This document shows positions 26,166 through 35,833 of a stretch of DNA of 64,000 nt, piece after piece. Position 1 is the stretch's first letter; every line of letters starts with the position of its first letter. The DNA comes from Eudoraea chungangensis (GTDB taxonomy: Bacteria; Bacteroidota; Bacteroidia; Flavobacteriales; Flavobacteriaceae), in contig NZ_JARDUB010000001.1 in NCBI RefSeq assembly GCF_029360665.1, positions 186,001 to 250,000 on the forward strand, given 5' to 3'. The notes under the pieces were generated by a model. That model saw nothing but the letters and a program-made list of their open reading frames with translations. It was not told the DNA's origin and searched no databases. The translations under genes were made by a program, and so were the position numbers.

Positions 26166-27698
26166 ATGAGTGAGACAAAAAAGATTAAATCAGCCCTAAT
26201 TTCCGTTTTTCATAAAGATGGTTTAGCACCAATAGTTGAGAAACTATCTGCCCTTGGTGTTACCATATATTCGACGGGAGGCACAGAAAAATTTATTAAA
26301 GACTTAGGAGTAGATGTAGTAGCTGTGGAAGAGGTTACTTCCTACCCTTCCATTCTTGGAGGGAGGGTTAAAACGTTGCATCCAAAAGTCTTTGGCGGTA
26401 TTTTAAACAGGCAGGACAATCCTTCGGATTTAGCCCAAATTACAGAATACAACATCCCGCAAATAGATCTAGTAATAGTAGATTTGTATCCCTTTGAAAG
26501 AACGGTAGCCGAAGATGGTAGTGAATCGGAAATAATTGAAAAAATTGATATAGGAGGGATTTCGCTTATACGAGCAGCTGCAAAAAATTACAAAGACGTT
26601 CTTTGTGTCTCCTCTATGTCTGATTATGATGCCTTTCTTGAAATGTTAAACAATCAAAATGGAGAAAGCAGTTTAGAAAACAGAAAACACTTTGCTGCCA
26701 AGTCTTTTAACATTTCGTCGCATTATGACTCGGCCATTTTCAATTACTTTAATAAAACAGAAGAAATAAAATCATTTAAGTTAAGTGAACCTCAGGGAAG
26801 AACTTTGCGGTATGGGGAAAATCCACATCAAAAGGGAACTTTTTATGGTGACTTTGACGCTGTCTTTGACAAACTTCACGGCAAAGAACTCTCTTACAAC
26901 AACCTATTGGATGTAGATGCGGCGGTAAATCTCATGGAAGAGTTTAGGAACGATCAGCCTACTTTTGCCATTTTAAAACATAATAATGCCTGTGGCCTTG
27001 CAACTAGAGATACTATTCGCCAGGCTTATGTTGATGCACTTGCAGGAGATCCTGTTTCTGCTTTTGGAGGTATTCTCATAAGCAATAAAACTATTGATGT
27101 GGCCACTGCAACAGAAATTCACAAGTTATTTTGTGAAGTCGTAATTGCTCCGTCTTATGACGAAGAAGCCCTAGAAATACTCAGAGGAAAAAAGAACCGA
27201 ATAATCCTTGTACAAAAACCTGCTGAGTTTCCGGAAGTATTGGTTAGAACTTGTCTAAATGGTATACTTGTTCAAGACAAAGATGCAAGAACCGACAGCT
27301 TAGCCGATTTAGATTATGTAACCTCAAGAAAACCAAACGATAGAGAGTTAGAAGACCTTTTGTTTGCATCCAAACTTTGTAAGCATACAAAATCGAACAC
27401 AATAGTCCTTGCCAAGAACAAACAATTATGCGCAAGTGGAACCGGACAAACCTCGAGAGTAGATGCTTTAAATCAGGCGATACACAAGGCAAAAAGTTTT
27501 AATTTTGATTTAGATGGAGCGGTGATGGCCAGTGATGCTTTCTTTCCGTTTCCGGATTGTGTTGAGATTTCCAATAATAATGGAATAACCAGCGTTATTC
27601 AACCGGGTGGTTCCATAAAAGACCAATTAAGTATAGATTACTGCAATGCACATGACGTTGCCATGGTAATGACAGGCACACGTCATTTTAAGCATTAA
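26166..27698 (+). CDS. purH: Bifunctional AICAR formyltransferase / IMP cyclohydrolase
   Basis: PurH carries out the last two steps of purine synthesis, formylating AICAR with 10-formyl-THF and closing the ring to IMP. The 510 residues show the N-terminal cyclohydrolase (MGS-like) domain (about 1-190) with IYSTGGTEKF and KTLHPKVFGGIL. The AICAR transformylase domain (about 195-510) includes the catalytic KHNNACG near residue 272 and ends with GTRHFKH, the usual C-terminus. Length and motifs are normal. It is an isolated pur gene with its own promoter. Confidence 0.98.
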   Translation: MSETKKIKSALISVFHKDGLAPIVEKLSALGVTIYSTGGTEKFIKDLGVDVVAVEEVTSYPSILGGRVKTLHPKVFGGILNRQDNPSDLAQITEYNIPQIDLVIVDLYPFERTVAEDGSESEIIEKIDIGGISLIRAAAKNYKDVLCVSSMSDYDAFLEMLNNQNGESSLENRKHFAAKSFNISSHYDSAIFNYFNKTEEIKSFKLSEPQGRTLRYGENPHQKGTFYGDFDAVFDKLHGKELSYNNLLDVDAAVNLMEEFRNDQPTFAILKHNNACGLATRDTIRQAYVDALAGDPVSAFGGILISNKTIDVATATEIHKLFCEVVIAPSYDEEALEILRGKKNRIILVQKPAEFPEVLVRTCLNGILVQDKDARTDSLADLDYVTSRKPNDRELEDLLFASKLCKHTKSNTIVLAKNKQLCASGTGQTSRVDALNQAIHKAKSFNFDLDGAVMASDAFFPFPDCVEISNNNGITSVIQPGGSIKDQLSIDYCNAHDVAMVMTGTRHFKH

Positions 27699-27704
27699 TT
27701 TTAC

Positions 27705-27712
27705 TACTTTTG
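27705..27712 (+). promoter_or_regulatory. -7 promoter element (TACTTTTG) of the mre operon
   Basis: Perfect TAnnTTTG match starting 7 bp after the purH stop codon and 42 bp before the mreB ATG. It probably drives mreBCD-mrdA-rodA. Confidence 0.55.
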
Positions 27713-27754
27713 TCGATGAAATACACCCTTTAACCCGAAACCAAACGAACGCCA

Positions 27755-28783
27755 ATGGGATTTTTTGATTTCTTAACCGAGGAAATAGCTATAGATTTAG
27801 GTACCGCGAACACTTTAATTATTCACGCAGATAAGGTCGTTGTAGACAGTCCGTCTATAGTAGCAAGAGACCGTATCAGCGGTAAAATCATTGCTGTTGG
27901 CAAAGAAGCCAACATGATGCAGGGGAAGACTCATGAAAATATAAAAACCATCCGGCCTTTAAAGGATGGAGTAATTGCTGATTTTGATGCCTCGGAGAAG
28001 ATGATAAATATGTTCATAAAGAACATTCCTGCTCTCAAGAAAAAATGGTTTCCACCAGCATTGCGAATGGTTATTTGTATCCCTTCTGGAATCACTGAGG
28101 TGGAGATGCGGGCAGTAAAAGAATCCGCAGAAAGAGTAAATGGGAAGGAAGTTTACCTAATTCATGAACCTATGGCTGCTGCTATAGGGATAGGTTTAGA
28201 CATTATGCAACCAAAAGGTAATATGATTGTAGACATAGGAGGAGGAACTACAGAAATTGCCGTAATTGCTCTTGGAGGAATTGTCTGCGACAAATCTGTA
28301 AAGATTGCAGGAGATGTATTTACCAATGATATTATTTATTATATGCGTACCCAACACAATTTATATGTAGGAGAGAGTACAGCAGAAAACATTAAAATAC
28401 AAATTGGTTCGGCCACAGAAGACCTTCAATCCCCACCTGATGAAATGTCCGTTCAGGGGAGGGATCTTTTAACTGGAAAACCAAAGCAGGTATCCATTTC
28501 CTTTAGAGAGATTGCCAAGGCGTTAGACAAGTCGATTTTACGAGTAGAAGATGCCGTAATGGAAACACTGTCGCAGACACCACCGGAACTTGCTGCAGAT
28601 ATTTACAATACGGGTATTTATTTAGCCGGTGGAGGTTCTATGCTAAGAGGTTTAGACAGAAGGCTATCTCAGAAAACAGATTTACCAGTTTATATAGCAG
28701 AGGATCCTTTAAGGGCTGTTGTTCGAGGCACTGGCATATCTTTAAAAAATCTGGAACGTTATAAAAGCATCCTAATAAAATAG
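27755..28783 (+). CDS. mreB: Rod shape-determining actin homologue MreB
   Basis: MreB forms membrane-bound actin-like filaments that guide lateral wall synthesis. The 342-residue length is standard. The N-terminal amphipathic stretch MGFFDFLTEEIAIDLGTANT contains the phosphate-1 motif DLGTANT (18-24). Phosphate-2 IVDIGGGTTEIAVI lies near residue 160 and the adenosine motif AGGGSMLRGLD near 292. It is the first gene of a five-gene rod-complex operon with mreC, mreD, mrdA and rodA. Confidence 0.98.
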   Translation: MGFFDFLTEEIAIDLGTANTLIIHADKVVVDSPSIVARDRISGKIIAVGKEANMMQGKTHENIKTIRPLKDGVIADFDASEKMINMFIKNIPALKKKWFPPALRMVICIPSGITEVEMRAVKESAERVNGKEVYLIHEPMAAAIGIGLDIMQPKGNMIVDIGGGTTEIAVIALGGIVCDKSVKIAGDVFTNDIIYYMRTQHNLYVGESTAENIKIQIGSATEDLQSPPDEMSVQGRDLLTGKPKQVSISFREIAKALDKSILRVEDAVMETLSQTPPELAADIYNTGIYLAGGGSMLRGLDRRLSQKTDLPVYIAEDPLRAVVRGTGISLKNLERYKSILIK

Positions 28784-28846
28784 TCCCAATTTAGGTATTA
28801 GTGCAAATACAAAGCATCGAATAAAGAAACTTAACATATTCAGTGA

Positions 28847-29665
28847 ATGCAGCAGATAATAAATTTTATCATAAGGTTTAAGACCTCGTTGCTTTACATA
28901 TTACTACTTTTTATTTCTTTAGGTTTTACCATAAATTCTCATTCTTATCATCGTTCCAAATACTTTAATTCTACAAATTGGATTTCCGGTTCTATATACA
29001 ATACCGCCGATGGAATTTCAACCTATTTTGATTTAGACGAAGAAAACATAAGACTGTTAGAAGAAAACAGGAAACTTAGAAACATCATATTTAATCAAGG
29101 ACAAACAGACTCTGTAGAAATTGATACTGCAAAGGCTAGTTATACCATATTATCTGCACAGATTATCAAAAATAGTTATACAAATCCAAACAACTATATT
29201 ACTATAAACAAAGGAAAAAAGGAAGGTGTTAAACAAGATATGGGGGTAATAACTGCCAATGGCATTTTAGGCATTATTGAACATACTTCTAACGGCTATT
29301 CCTCTGTTCAAAGCATTTTAAATACCAAGTCGAACATAAATGCAAAAATAAAGAACACTAACTATTTCGGGTCTTTAATATGGGATGGAGTTAGATACGA
29401 CGAGGTGAAATTAGTGGATATTCCTAGATTAGTGCCCCTCCTCGTCGGGGACACAATTGTAACAGGGGCGATGTCTAGTATATTTCCAGAAAACATCCCC
29501 ATCGGGACCATTAAAAGTTTTGACTTAAATGTCTCCAAAAGCTTTTATAGTATAGATGTAGAATTATTTAACGACATGAGTAATCTTAAAAATGTCTATA
29601 TAATTTATAATAAAAATAGACCAGAAATATTAGAATTAGAAGCTGAAATTGCAAATGATCAATAA
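28847..29665 (+). CDS. mreC: Rod shape-determining protein MreC
   Basis: MreC is a bitopic inner-membrane protein whose periplasmic domain activates PBP2-RodA. The 272 residues show one N-terminal transmembrane helix (about 12-27), a short coiled coil rich in Leu and Glu (about 63-83, EENIRLLEENRKL) and the beta-barrel MreC core (about 105-255), containing INKGKKEGVKQDMGVI and GIIEHTSNGYSSVQSILN. It begins 63 bp after mreB, and its 3' end overlaps mreD by 11 bp. Confidence 0.96.
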   Translation: MQQIINFIIRFKTSLLYILLLFISLGFTINSHSYHRSKYFNSTNWISGSIYNTADGISTYFDLDEENIRLLEENRKLRNIIFNQGQTDSVEIDTAKASYTILSAQIIKNSYTNPNNYITINKGKKEGVKQDMGVITANGILGIIEHTSNGYSSVQSILNTKSNINAKIKNTNYFGSLIWDGVRYDEVKLVDIPRLVPLLVGDTIVTGAMSSIFPENIPIGTIKSFDLNVSKSFYSIDVELFNDMSNLKNVYIIYNKNRPEILELEAEIANDQ

Positions 29666-30164
29666 TTCTTATTTTATTAACATCCTTAGATTTACGCTAC
29701 TCGTTCTAGTGCAGGTCTTGGTATTTAATAGGCTTAATTTTTTTGGTTTCATAAACCCTATGGTTTATATCCTATTCCTTTTTTGGTATCCCATAAAGGA
29801 AAATAGAGCTGCTTTTATTGTCATAAGTTTCCTTTTGGGTTTTTGTATTGACCTGTTTTCAGACACCTTGGCATTGCACGCGGCTGCCACAGTCACGGTA
29901 GCCTACATTAGACCTACAATAATGCGTTTTGTGTTTGGTGTAAATTACGAGTTTCAAAGTTTTAAATTATCTAACTCTACTAGGGCACAACAAATTACAT
30001 TTTTGGCGTTATTAATTATAACACATCATTTGATATTCTTTATGCTAGAAAGTTTTAGTTTATCAAATATGCTGCTAATTTTGAAGAAAATTGTTTTTAC
30101 CGGCCTGGCTACTCTAATTTTATGTTTGCTCTTCGGATCTTTGTTTAGTGCAAAAAAAGACTGA
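29655..30164 (+). CDS. mreD: Rod shape-determining membrane protein MreD
   Basis: A small polytopic inner-membrane protein of the elongasome. With the ATG at 29655 it has 169 residues and five or six hydrophobic helices. I prefer this ATG to the TTG two codons upstream; both lie inside the end of mreC, so translation is probably coupled to it. MreD sequences vary widely, so the call rests on size, hydrophobicity, a conserved-looking start (FTLLVLVQVLVFNRLNFFG) and its position between mreC and mrdA. Confidence 0.93.
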   Translation: MINNSYFINILRFTLLVLVQVLVFNRLNFFGFINPMVYILFLFWYPIKENRAAFIVISFLLGFCIDLFSDTLALHAAATVTVAYIRPTIMRFVFGVNYEFQSFKLSNSTRAQQITFLALLIITHHLIFFMLESFSLSNMLLILKKIVFTGLATLILCLLFGSLFSAKKD

Positions 30165-30189
30165 GTAGGTATCAGGAAAAAGCTTATCA

Positions 30190-32058
30190 ATGAAAAAACT
30201 ATTATTGTCTTCCATCATTGTATTAATTGGGATTACCTTTATTGGTAGACTATCTTATTTACAAATTTTTAGTTTTTCTCCTAATCAGGTTTTAGAAGAC
30301 ACCGCAATAAAAGCAATTTATGACTATCCCGAAAGAGGCTATATTTATGACAGGAATGGTCTACTCCTTGTAGGAAACGATCCTGCCTATGATGTAATGG
30401 TTATTCCTCGTGAAGTTAAACCCTTAGATACTTTAGAATTTTGCCAATTAATTGGTGTGGAAAAAGAAGCCTTTATTCGAAAGCTAAACAAGGCAAGAAT
30501 CTATTCGCCAAGACTGCCTTCTGTTTTGGTTCCTCAATTATCTAAAGAAGACTACGCCAGGTTACAGGAAAAAATGCGTAAATACGAGGGCTTCTACATT
30601 CAAAAAAGATCTCTGCGTTACTACAATACCAATGCCGCAGCTAATGTGCTGGGCTATATCCGTGAAGTAAATGAAAGAGACCTTCAGAAAAATCCGTATT
30701 ACGTCCAAGGAGAATTAACCGGCGGCACTGGAGTTGAGCAACAATACGAAGAAATTCTAAGAGGTCGCAAAGGCGTACAATACATCCAAAAAGATCGTTT
30801 CAATAGAGATATTGGTCCTTATAAAGGAGGAATACTCGACACCTTACCTCAGCAAGGGAAAGAGATTACTCTCACCCTGGATAAAATTCTTCAGGAATAT
30901 GGAGAGAGGTTAATGAATGGCAAACGCGGAGGTATTGTCGCTATTGAACCCTCCTCGGGTGAAATACTGGCCATGATATCAGGCCCCACTTACGATCCTG
31001 CCTTATTGGTAGGACGAGAACGTTCCAGGAATTACAGCAAATTACATTACGATACTATAGCGAAACCACTTTTTGATAGGTCAATATCGGCAGAAGGTTC
31101 GCCTGGCTCGCCATTTAAAACTCTAAATGCTTTGGTAGCCCTTCAGGAAGGTGTTATACAACCAAGTACAACCATTAAATGCTATAATGGCTTTTATGTT
31201 GGCCGAACCAAAAGAGGGTGTCACTGTGGCGGAGGAACAAGAAATTTAAATAGCGGCATATATAATTCTTGCAATGCCTATTTTGCGGGCACCTTTAGAA
31301 AAATATATGAAAAATTTCCAACTACTGATGAAGGTCAAGACACTTGGGAAAAACATATTAAGAGTTTTGGTCTTGGAAACTTTTTGGGCTACGATTTGCC
31401 AACCGGAAGACCAGGTAGAATTCCTGGAAAGGAGTATTACGACAAATGGTATGGAGATAATCGCTGGGCTTCCTCTTATATAATCTCTAACTCAATTGGG
31501 CAGGGTGAAGTAGCCGTTACTCCTGTTCAACTGGCGAATATGACCGCAGCAATTGCAAATAGAGGGTTTTATTTCACCCCTCACATTCTTAAAAAAGTAG
31601 AAGGAGAAAACATAGAAAATCCCCACTTTACAGCACCAAAATATACCACCATCGATAGGAAACATTTCGAACCTGTTGTACAAGGTATGGCTGACGTTTA
31701 TAACAAAGGAACCGCTAGATGGGTACAAGTTCCAGGGATTGAAATTGCAGGAAAGACCGGAACCGTTGAAAACTACACCAAAATAGATGGTGAAAAAACA
31801 CAATTAACGGATCACTCTGTGTTTGTGGCCTTTGCCCCGGTAGACAACCCCAAAATAGCCTTGGCTGTTTATATCGAAAACGGATATTACGGCTCAAGGT
31901 ATGCAGGTCACATTGCTTCCTTACTTATCGAGAAATATTTAAAAGGAGAGATAAGTAGAAAAGATTTAGAAAAAAGAATGCTAGAGAAAACTCTTGAACA
32001 CGAATATGCTAAACCATATAGTGGTGAAGAATTCAAGATAAACGAGTATGTCTGGTAA
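30190..32058 (+). CDS. mrdA: Penicillin-binding protein 2 (elongasome transpeptidase)
   Basis: PBP2 is the class B DD-transpeptidase that crosslinks peptidoglycan made by RodA during side-wall growth. The 622 residues begin with a signal anchor (about 4-24). A dimerisation domain follows (with ERGYIYDRNG near 48-57), then the transpeptidase domain. Its catalytic SxxK is SPFK (in GSPGSPFKTLNAL, near residue 307), the second motif lies in SNSIGQGE near 434, and the third is GKTGT near 521. It begins 25 bp after mreD and overlaps rodA by 11 bp, matching their work as a complex. Confidence 0.97.
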   Translation: MKKLLLSSIIVLIGITFIGRLSYLQIFSFSPNQVLEDTAIKAIYDYPERGYIYDRNGLLLVGNDPAYDVMVIPREVKPLDTLEFCQLIGVEKEAFIRKLNKARIYSPRLPSVLVPQLSKEDYARLQEKMRKYEGFYIQKRSLRYYNTNAAANVLGYIREVNERDLQKNPYYVQGELTGGTGVEQQYEEILRGRKGVQYIQKDRFNRDIGPYKGGILDTLPQQGKEITLTLDKILQEYGERLMNGKRGGIVAIEPSSGEILAMISGPTYDPALLVGRERSRNYSKLHYDTIAKPLFDRSISAEGSPGSPFKTLNALVALQEGVIQPSTTIKCYNGFYVGRTKRGCHCGGGTRNLNSGIYNSCNAYFAGTFRKIYEKFPTTDEGQDTWEKHIKSFGLGNFLGYDLPTGRPGRIPGKEYYDKWYGDNRWASSYIISNSIGQGEVAVTPVQLANMTAAIANRGFYFTPHILKKVEGENIENPHFTAPKYTTIDRKHFEPVVQGMADVYNKGTARWVQVPGIEIAGKTGTVENYTKIDGEKTQLTDHSVFVAFAPVDNPKIALAVYIENGYYGSRYAGHIASLLIEKYLKGEISRKDLEKRMLEKTLEHEYAKPYSGEEFKINEYVW

Positions 32059-33331
32059 GAACATCCTTAAGCGTTTAGATTGGCTTACCATAGTATTTTA
32101 TTTACTCTTAGTAGGTATTGGTTGGTTAAATATTTACTCGAGTACCTTTACTGACAACAATGCCTCTATTTTCGACTTTAGTGAGCTATACGGAAAACAG
32201 CTCCTTTTTATTATTCTGAGTTTTCTTAGCGTTATTGTAATTCTGGCCCTAGAATCTGGGTTTTATGAGAGGTTTTCAAGTGTCCTTTATATTATTTCAA
32301 TTGTACTTTTATTGGGTCTGTTTGTTTTTGGTAAAACCATCGCAGGGGCTACATCATGGTATAATTTAGGTTTTTTCAATTTTCAGCCATCGGAATTTGC
32401 CAAGGTAACTACGGCCTTAGCCTTGGCTAAATACCTGAGCGATATTCAGACGGATATTAAAAAAAGAAAAGATCAGTTCTATGCTTTTCTAATAATTTTA
32501 GTCCCGGTAATTCTAATCATACCCCAACCCGACCCCGGAAGTGCATTGGTGTTTTTGGCACTTATTTTTGTGCTATTTAGAGAAGGGCTTCCTTTATTCT
32601 ATCTGGGAATTGCTGTTTTAGCCATTTTAGTGTTTGTTACTACTTTAATGTTTGGAACTGTCTGGGTTGGTATAGGTTTAAGCCTGATAATCATTTTCTT
32701 CTTTGTTTTAAAGAGAACGTCCTTTAAAGCTCCAATTGCTCCAATTATTATGGTCTTCGTGGCCTCTATTTTATTTTCACTTTCCGTAAATTTTGTCTTT
32801 AACAATGTTTTTGAACAACGCCATAGAGACCGTTTTAGTCTTTGGTTGCGGTTAGAGAAAGACCCCAGTAAACTTGAACTAATCCGTAAGACCATTGGCT
32901 ATAATACTTACCAGTCCGAAAAGGCAATTGAATCTGGAGGTTTTTTCGGTAAAGGTTTTTTGGAAGGCACCCGAACCAAAGGAGACTTTGTTCCGGAGCA
33001 GCACTCCGATTACATCTTTACCACGGTAGGCGAAGAATGGGGATTTGTAGGTACTACCACCGTAGTAATTCTTTTTACCCTCTTATTGTTGCGACTTGTA
33101 TACCTCGCGGAGCGACAAAAAAATGATTTTAGCCGAATGTACGCCTATGGGGTAATTTCCATCTTACTGGTACACTATTTTATTAACGTAGGGATGGTAA
33201 TTGGCATCTTACCCACCATTGGTATTCCCCTTCCTTTCTTTAGCTATGGCGGCTCTAGTCTCATAGGTTTTACTGCTCTATTATTTATTTTCTTAAAGCT
33301 CGATGCAAACCGACTTAATGAATGGGGATAG
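32048..33331 (+). CDS. rodA: Rod shape-determining glycosyltransferase RodA (SEDS family)
   Basis: RodA is the SEDS-family peptidoglycan polymerase that partners PBP2. The 427-residue protein has about ten transmembrane helices, and the SEDS signatures FNFQPSEFAKV (near 115-125) and QHSDYIFTTVGEEWGFVG (near 319-336) with the catalytic aspartate. The C-terminus shows the usual GIPLPFFSYGGSS. The start codon lies inside the end of mrdA (11-bp overlap). No terminator is evident in the 144 bp before msrB. Confidence 0.97.
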   Translation: MSGKNILKRLDWLTIVFYLLLVGIGWLNIYSSTFTDNNASIFDFSELYGKQLLFIILSFLSVIVILALESGFYERFSSVLYIISIVLLLGLFVFGKTIAGATSWYNLGFFNFQPSEFAKVTTALALAKYLSDIQTDIKKRKDQFYAFLIILVPVILIIPQPDPGSALVFLALIFVLFREGLPLFYLGIAVLAILVFVTTLMFGTVWVGIGLSLIIIFFFVLKRTSFKAPIAPIIMVFVASILFSLSVNFVFNNVFEQRHRDRFSLWLRLEKDPSKLELIRKTIGYNTYQSEKAIESGGFFGKGFLEGTRTKGDFVPEQHSDYIFTTVGEEWGFVGTTTVVILFTLLLLRLVYLAERQKNDFSRMYAYGVISILLVHYFINVGMVIGILPTIGIPLPFFSYGGSSLIGFTALLFIFLKLDANRLNEWG

Positions 33332-33475
33332 TTTCTTTTACAGAATCTTTCACATATTCTTTCAATACTATATTATTGTAAGTTTAGGAACCAATATGCG
33401 ACAGAATCCTAGATAGTTTTTAAGCAAAATAACTTCGATATTGAGTAATACTGAACTATCTTTAAACAAAAAACT

Positions 33476-33925
33476 ATGTTGCTTTGGAAAGATATAATGC
33501 ACTATGCTGTAAGCGGAAACCCCGTTCCGGATAGACGCGTAGAAAAAACAGAAGCGGAATGGAAGGAAGTCTTGACCCCCGAACAATTTCGCATAACCCG
33601 AAAAAAAGGAACAGAAAGACCTCACTCTGGTGCATTGTGTTCCATACATGAAGCTGGGGAATACGCTTGCGTATGTTGTAATTCACCACTATTTGATTCC
33701 ACTATTAAATTTGAATCAGGTACTGGCTGGCCTAGCTTTACCCAGCCAATAAAAGCCAACGCCATAAAGTATGAGAAAGACGTATCCTTTGGCATGGTAC
33801 GGGTGGAAGTTTTGTGCAATACCTGCGACGGACATCTAGGCCATGTTTTTCCAGATGGTCCTGCCCCAAGCGGACTAAGATATTGTATTAATTCAGAATC
33901 TATGAAAATGATCACTAGCGATTAA
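33476..33925 (+). CDS. msrB: Peptide-methionine (R)-S-oxide reductase
   Basis: MsrB reduces methionine-R-sulfoxide in proteins. The 149-residue cytosolic form has the complete SelR domain. Zinc ligands sit in two CxxC pairs (C65/C68 in CVCC, C114/C117 in CNTC). The substrate motif GTGWPSF lies near 82-88 and HLGHVFPDGP near 120-129. The catalytic Cys137 lies in RYCINS. There is no signal peptide and no MsrA fusion. A -7-like TATCTTTA (one mismatch) lies 11 bp upstream at 33457-33464. Confidence 0.97.
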   Translation: MLLWKDIMHYAVSGNPVPDRRVEKTEAEWKEVLTPEQFRITRKKGTERPHSGALCSIHEAGEYACVCCNSPLFDSTIKFESGTGWPSFTQPIKANAIKYEKDVSFGMVRVEVLCNTCDGHLGHVFPDGPAPSGLRYCINSESMKMITSD

Positions 33926-34123
33926 GCAACGAAAAATATTTTAGGCCATGGTCCTTGTGGATAAAAGACATCCATCAAGAATACTATATAAACAATCACA
34001 ATCAGAGCTAACCTAACTTGGCTATTGACTCAATAACAAGGACCTTAAGGAAATTGTATGGTACTGTTTTAAAGGGGTACTAAGATTTCTAAAGAATGGT
34101 AAATTAAGGCATTTAGACGGGTC

Positions 34124-35707
34124 CTACTCAGGATAAAGAGGTAGTCTTTCCGTTCTGTGAAATGTAATTAAATTAAAAAATGCGGTTGGTGGAGTTATAG
34201 TAGCTTCAAATATAACCTCCTTGCTGGCATAATCCACTTCAATTGACTTACCATAAATTTCACCATTAAAAGTTATAGATCCTGGAGAAAACAAGACATG
34301 ATCCGAAGATTCTAAATAGTCTACGTCCGATACAATAGCTGAATAGGTCTCTCCCCCTCTTTCTTTTCCATACTGCCAAATTTGCTTTATGGTTTTAGAT
34401 GCTTCATCCACTTCAAATTCTACCGCCCTACTGTAGGTACTAGATCCTGTAAAATTCCTATTATCGCCATTATCAAAAAGCATAATATTTCCGTTGCTTT
34501 TTAAGACTGGAGCATGCTGGTACCAATTCCACTCAAAATCAGCGTGGTTAACATCGCCATTTCTTACGCCAAGCTCATCTATAGGGATATTATTTCTATC
34601 TAATGGTTGTAATAGAAATTGATTCAAATCAGTACCATCACCAGCCATGTCCCAATCCTTATGGGGTCCTATAATCCACACAACTCTATTATCTTCCGTA
34701 AGCTTGATTAGACCTTGAGTCCTCCCGGAAATAATAATACTATTATCCGATTCATCGTAGGTTACCGCATTGACGTGTATCCAATCCTGAACATCATCTG
34801 TAAGGGTCCTTCTTGAATTGTCTAAAGAGGTATTTAAATTCCAAACATTTATTATTTCCTTGGAATCTCTCTCTATCTCAATTATATGATCTTCTATCGT
34901 GGAAGCTCCTAATTTATTAACGGTTACTAAAAAATTTCCATTTGGTTTTTCCTTTACTTGATGATGAAAACCGTAATTCGGCATTTCCCAAGTATTTATA
35001 ATCTGTCCAAAAAGATCCACTTCATAAATAGCATTATCTGCTGATCCACCAAAATTACCGCCCCCAGATCCAAAATAAAAGTTTCCGTTGGCCAGCCGTC
35101 CTATTCCATCATCATAAAACAATTGGTTTAACCGTGGATGACTTTTATAATCCAGGTACCATCTAATATCACCGAAAGAATCAAAAATAAAAGGTCTTTG
35201 TGGAAACAACTCACCATTGTGCCCGAAATAACTAACTAAGGTCATACCAGGTTCCATTTCACTTAATTTAGCCTCTTGGATAGTTATCAGTGGGAGATCG
35301 CCAAGAAGAGTCCCTGTTTGCAAAGTAAAACTTTGGGTTCCCAGGTCAGCTCCAGATCTATCGTAAAAAGTACATTCCAGTACATTTAACGTATTCGCAT
35401 ATAGACCGTGAACGGGGATACTAAAATCTGTGCCTAAATTATTAAAGCGTTTAACGATGTCCGAATCAACCCCATTTTTGCCTACAACTTTTAATTGCAT
35501 ATCCACGTCTTCCCCGGTAACAAAATTTAAACGGGCCGATAATGGAGCATAACCAGAAGGGTTAAGGCGCAGATCAGAACTTACTATTACATCTAACTGC
35601 TCGCTAATTTCCGGCTGAGGTATTTCTGGTTCAAATGAGGTATCCTCTGAACAAGATACTAGAATAAAAACACTAAAAAGAAACGATAAAAGTACTTTTT
35701 TACTCAT
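34124..35707 (-). CDS. Arylsulfotransferase (ASST)-family lipoprotein
   Basis: A 527-residue secreted protein with a lipoprotein signal (lipobox LVSC, Cys19). It belongs to the bacterial ASST family, six-bladed propeller enzymes that move sulfate between phenols through a histidine intermediate. Family-like segments are GFHHQVKEKPNGNFLV, DWIHVNAVTYDESDNSIIIS with SGRTQGLIKL, and IGPHKDW. The paired His residues in these blades are candidates for the active site. The N-terminal 130 residues form a beta-sandwich-like region. It lies 126 bp after the protease gene, with a terminator between, so it has its own transcript. The substrate is unknown, and a non-enzymatic propeller is possible. Confidence 0.75.
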   Translation of the reverse strand: MSKKVLLSFLFSVFILVSCSEDTSFEPEIPQPEISEQLDVIVSSDLRLNPSGYAPLSARLNFVTGEDVDMQLKVVGKNGVDSDIVKRFNNLGTDFSIPVHGLYANTLNVLECTFYDRSGADLGTQSFTLQTGTLLGDLPLITIQEAKLSEMEPGMTLVSYFGHNGELFPQRPFIFDSFGDIRWYLDYKSHPRLNQLFYDDGIGRLANGNFYFGSGGGNFGGSADNAIYEVDLFGQIINTWEMPNYGFHHQVKEKPNGNFLVTVNKLGASTIEDHIIEIERDSKEIINVWNLNTSLDNSRRTLTDDVQDWIHVNAVTYDESDNSIIISGRTQGLIKLTEDNRVVWIIGPHKDWDMAGDGTDLNQFLLQPLDRNNIPIDELGVRNGDVNHADFEWNWYQHAPVLKSNGNIMLFDNGDNRNFTGSSTYSRAVEFEVDEASKTIKQIWQYGKERGGETYSAIVSDVDYLESSDHVLFSPGSITFNGEIYGKSIEVDYASKEVIFEATITPPTAFFNLITFHRTERLPLYPE

Positions 35708-35765
35708 AATTCCTATTTTTTAGTCTTAGCATATCAGCCTTAAACGTTTGGCAAGATAAGTATTC

Positions 35766-35798
35766 AAAAAAGCCTCCATGATACATGAAGGCTTTTTT
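35766..35798 (-). terminator. Rho-independent terminator after the tail-specific protease gene
   Basis: Stem of 15 positions (35766-35780 with 35784-35798, one C/A mismatch) with an ATA loop, A-rich on one side and T-rich on the other. It could stop transcripts in both directions. It lies just beyond the protease stop codon and before the start of the ASST-family gene. Confidence 0.85.
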
Positions 35799-35833
35799 AA
35801 CTTGGTATTATAACAGCAAGGATTTTTCTAATA

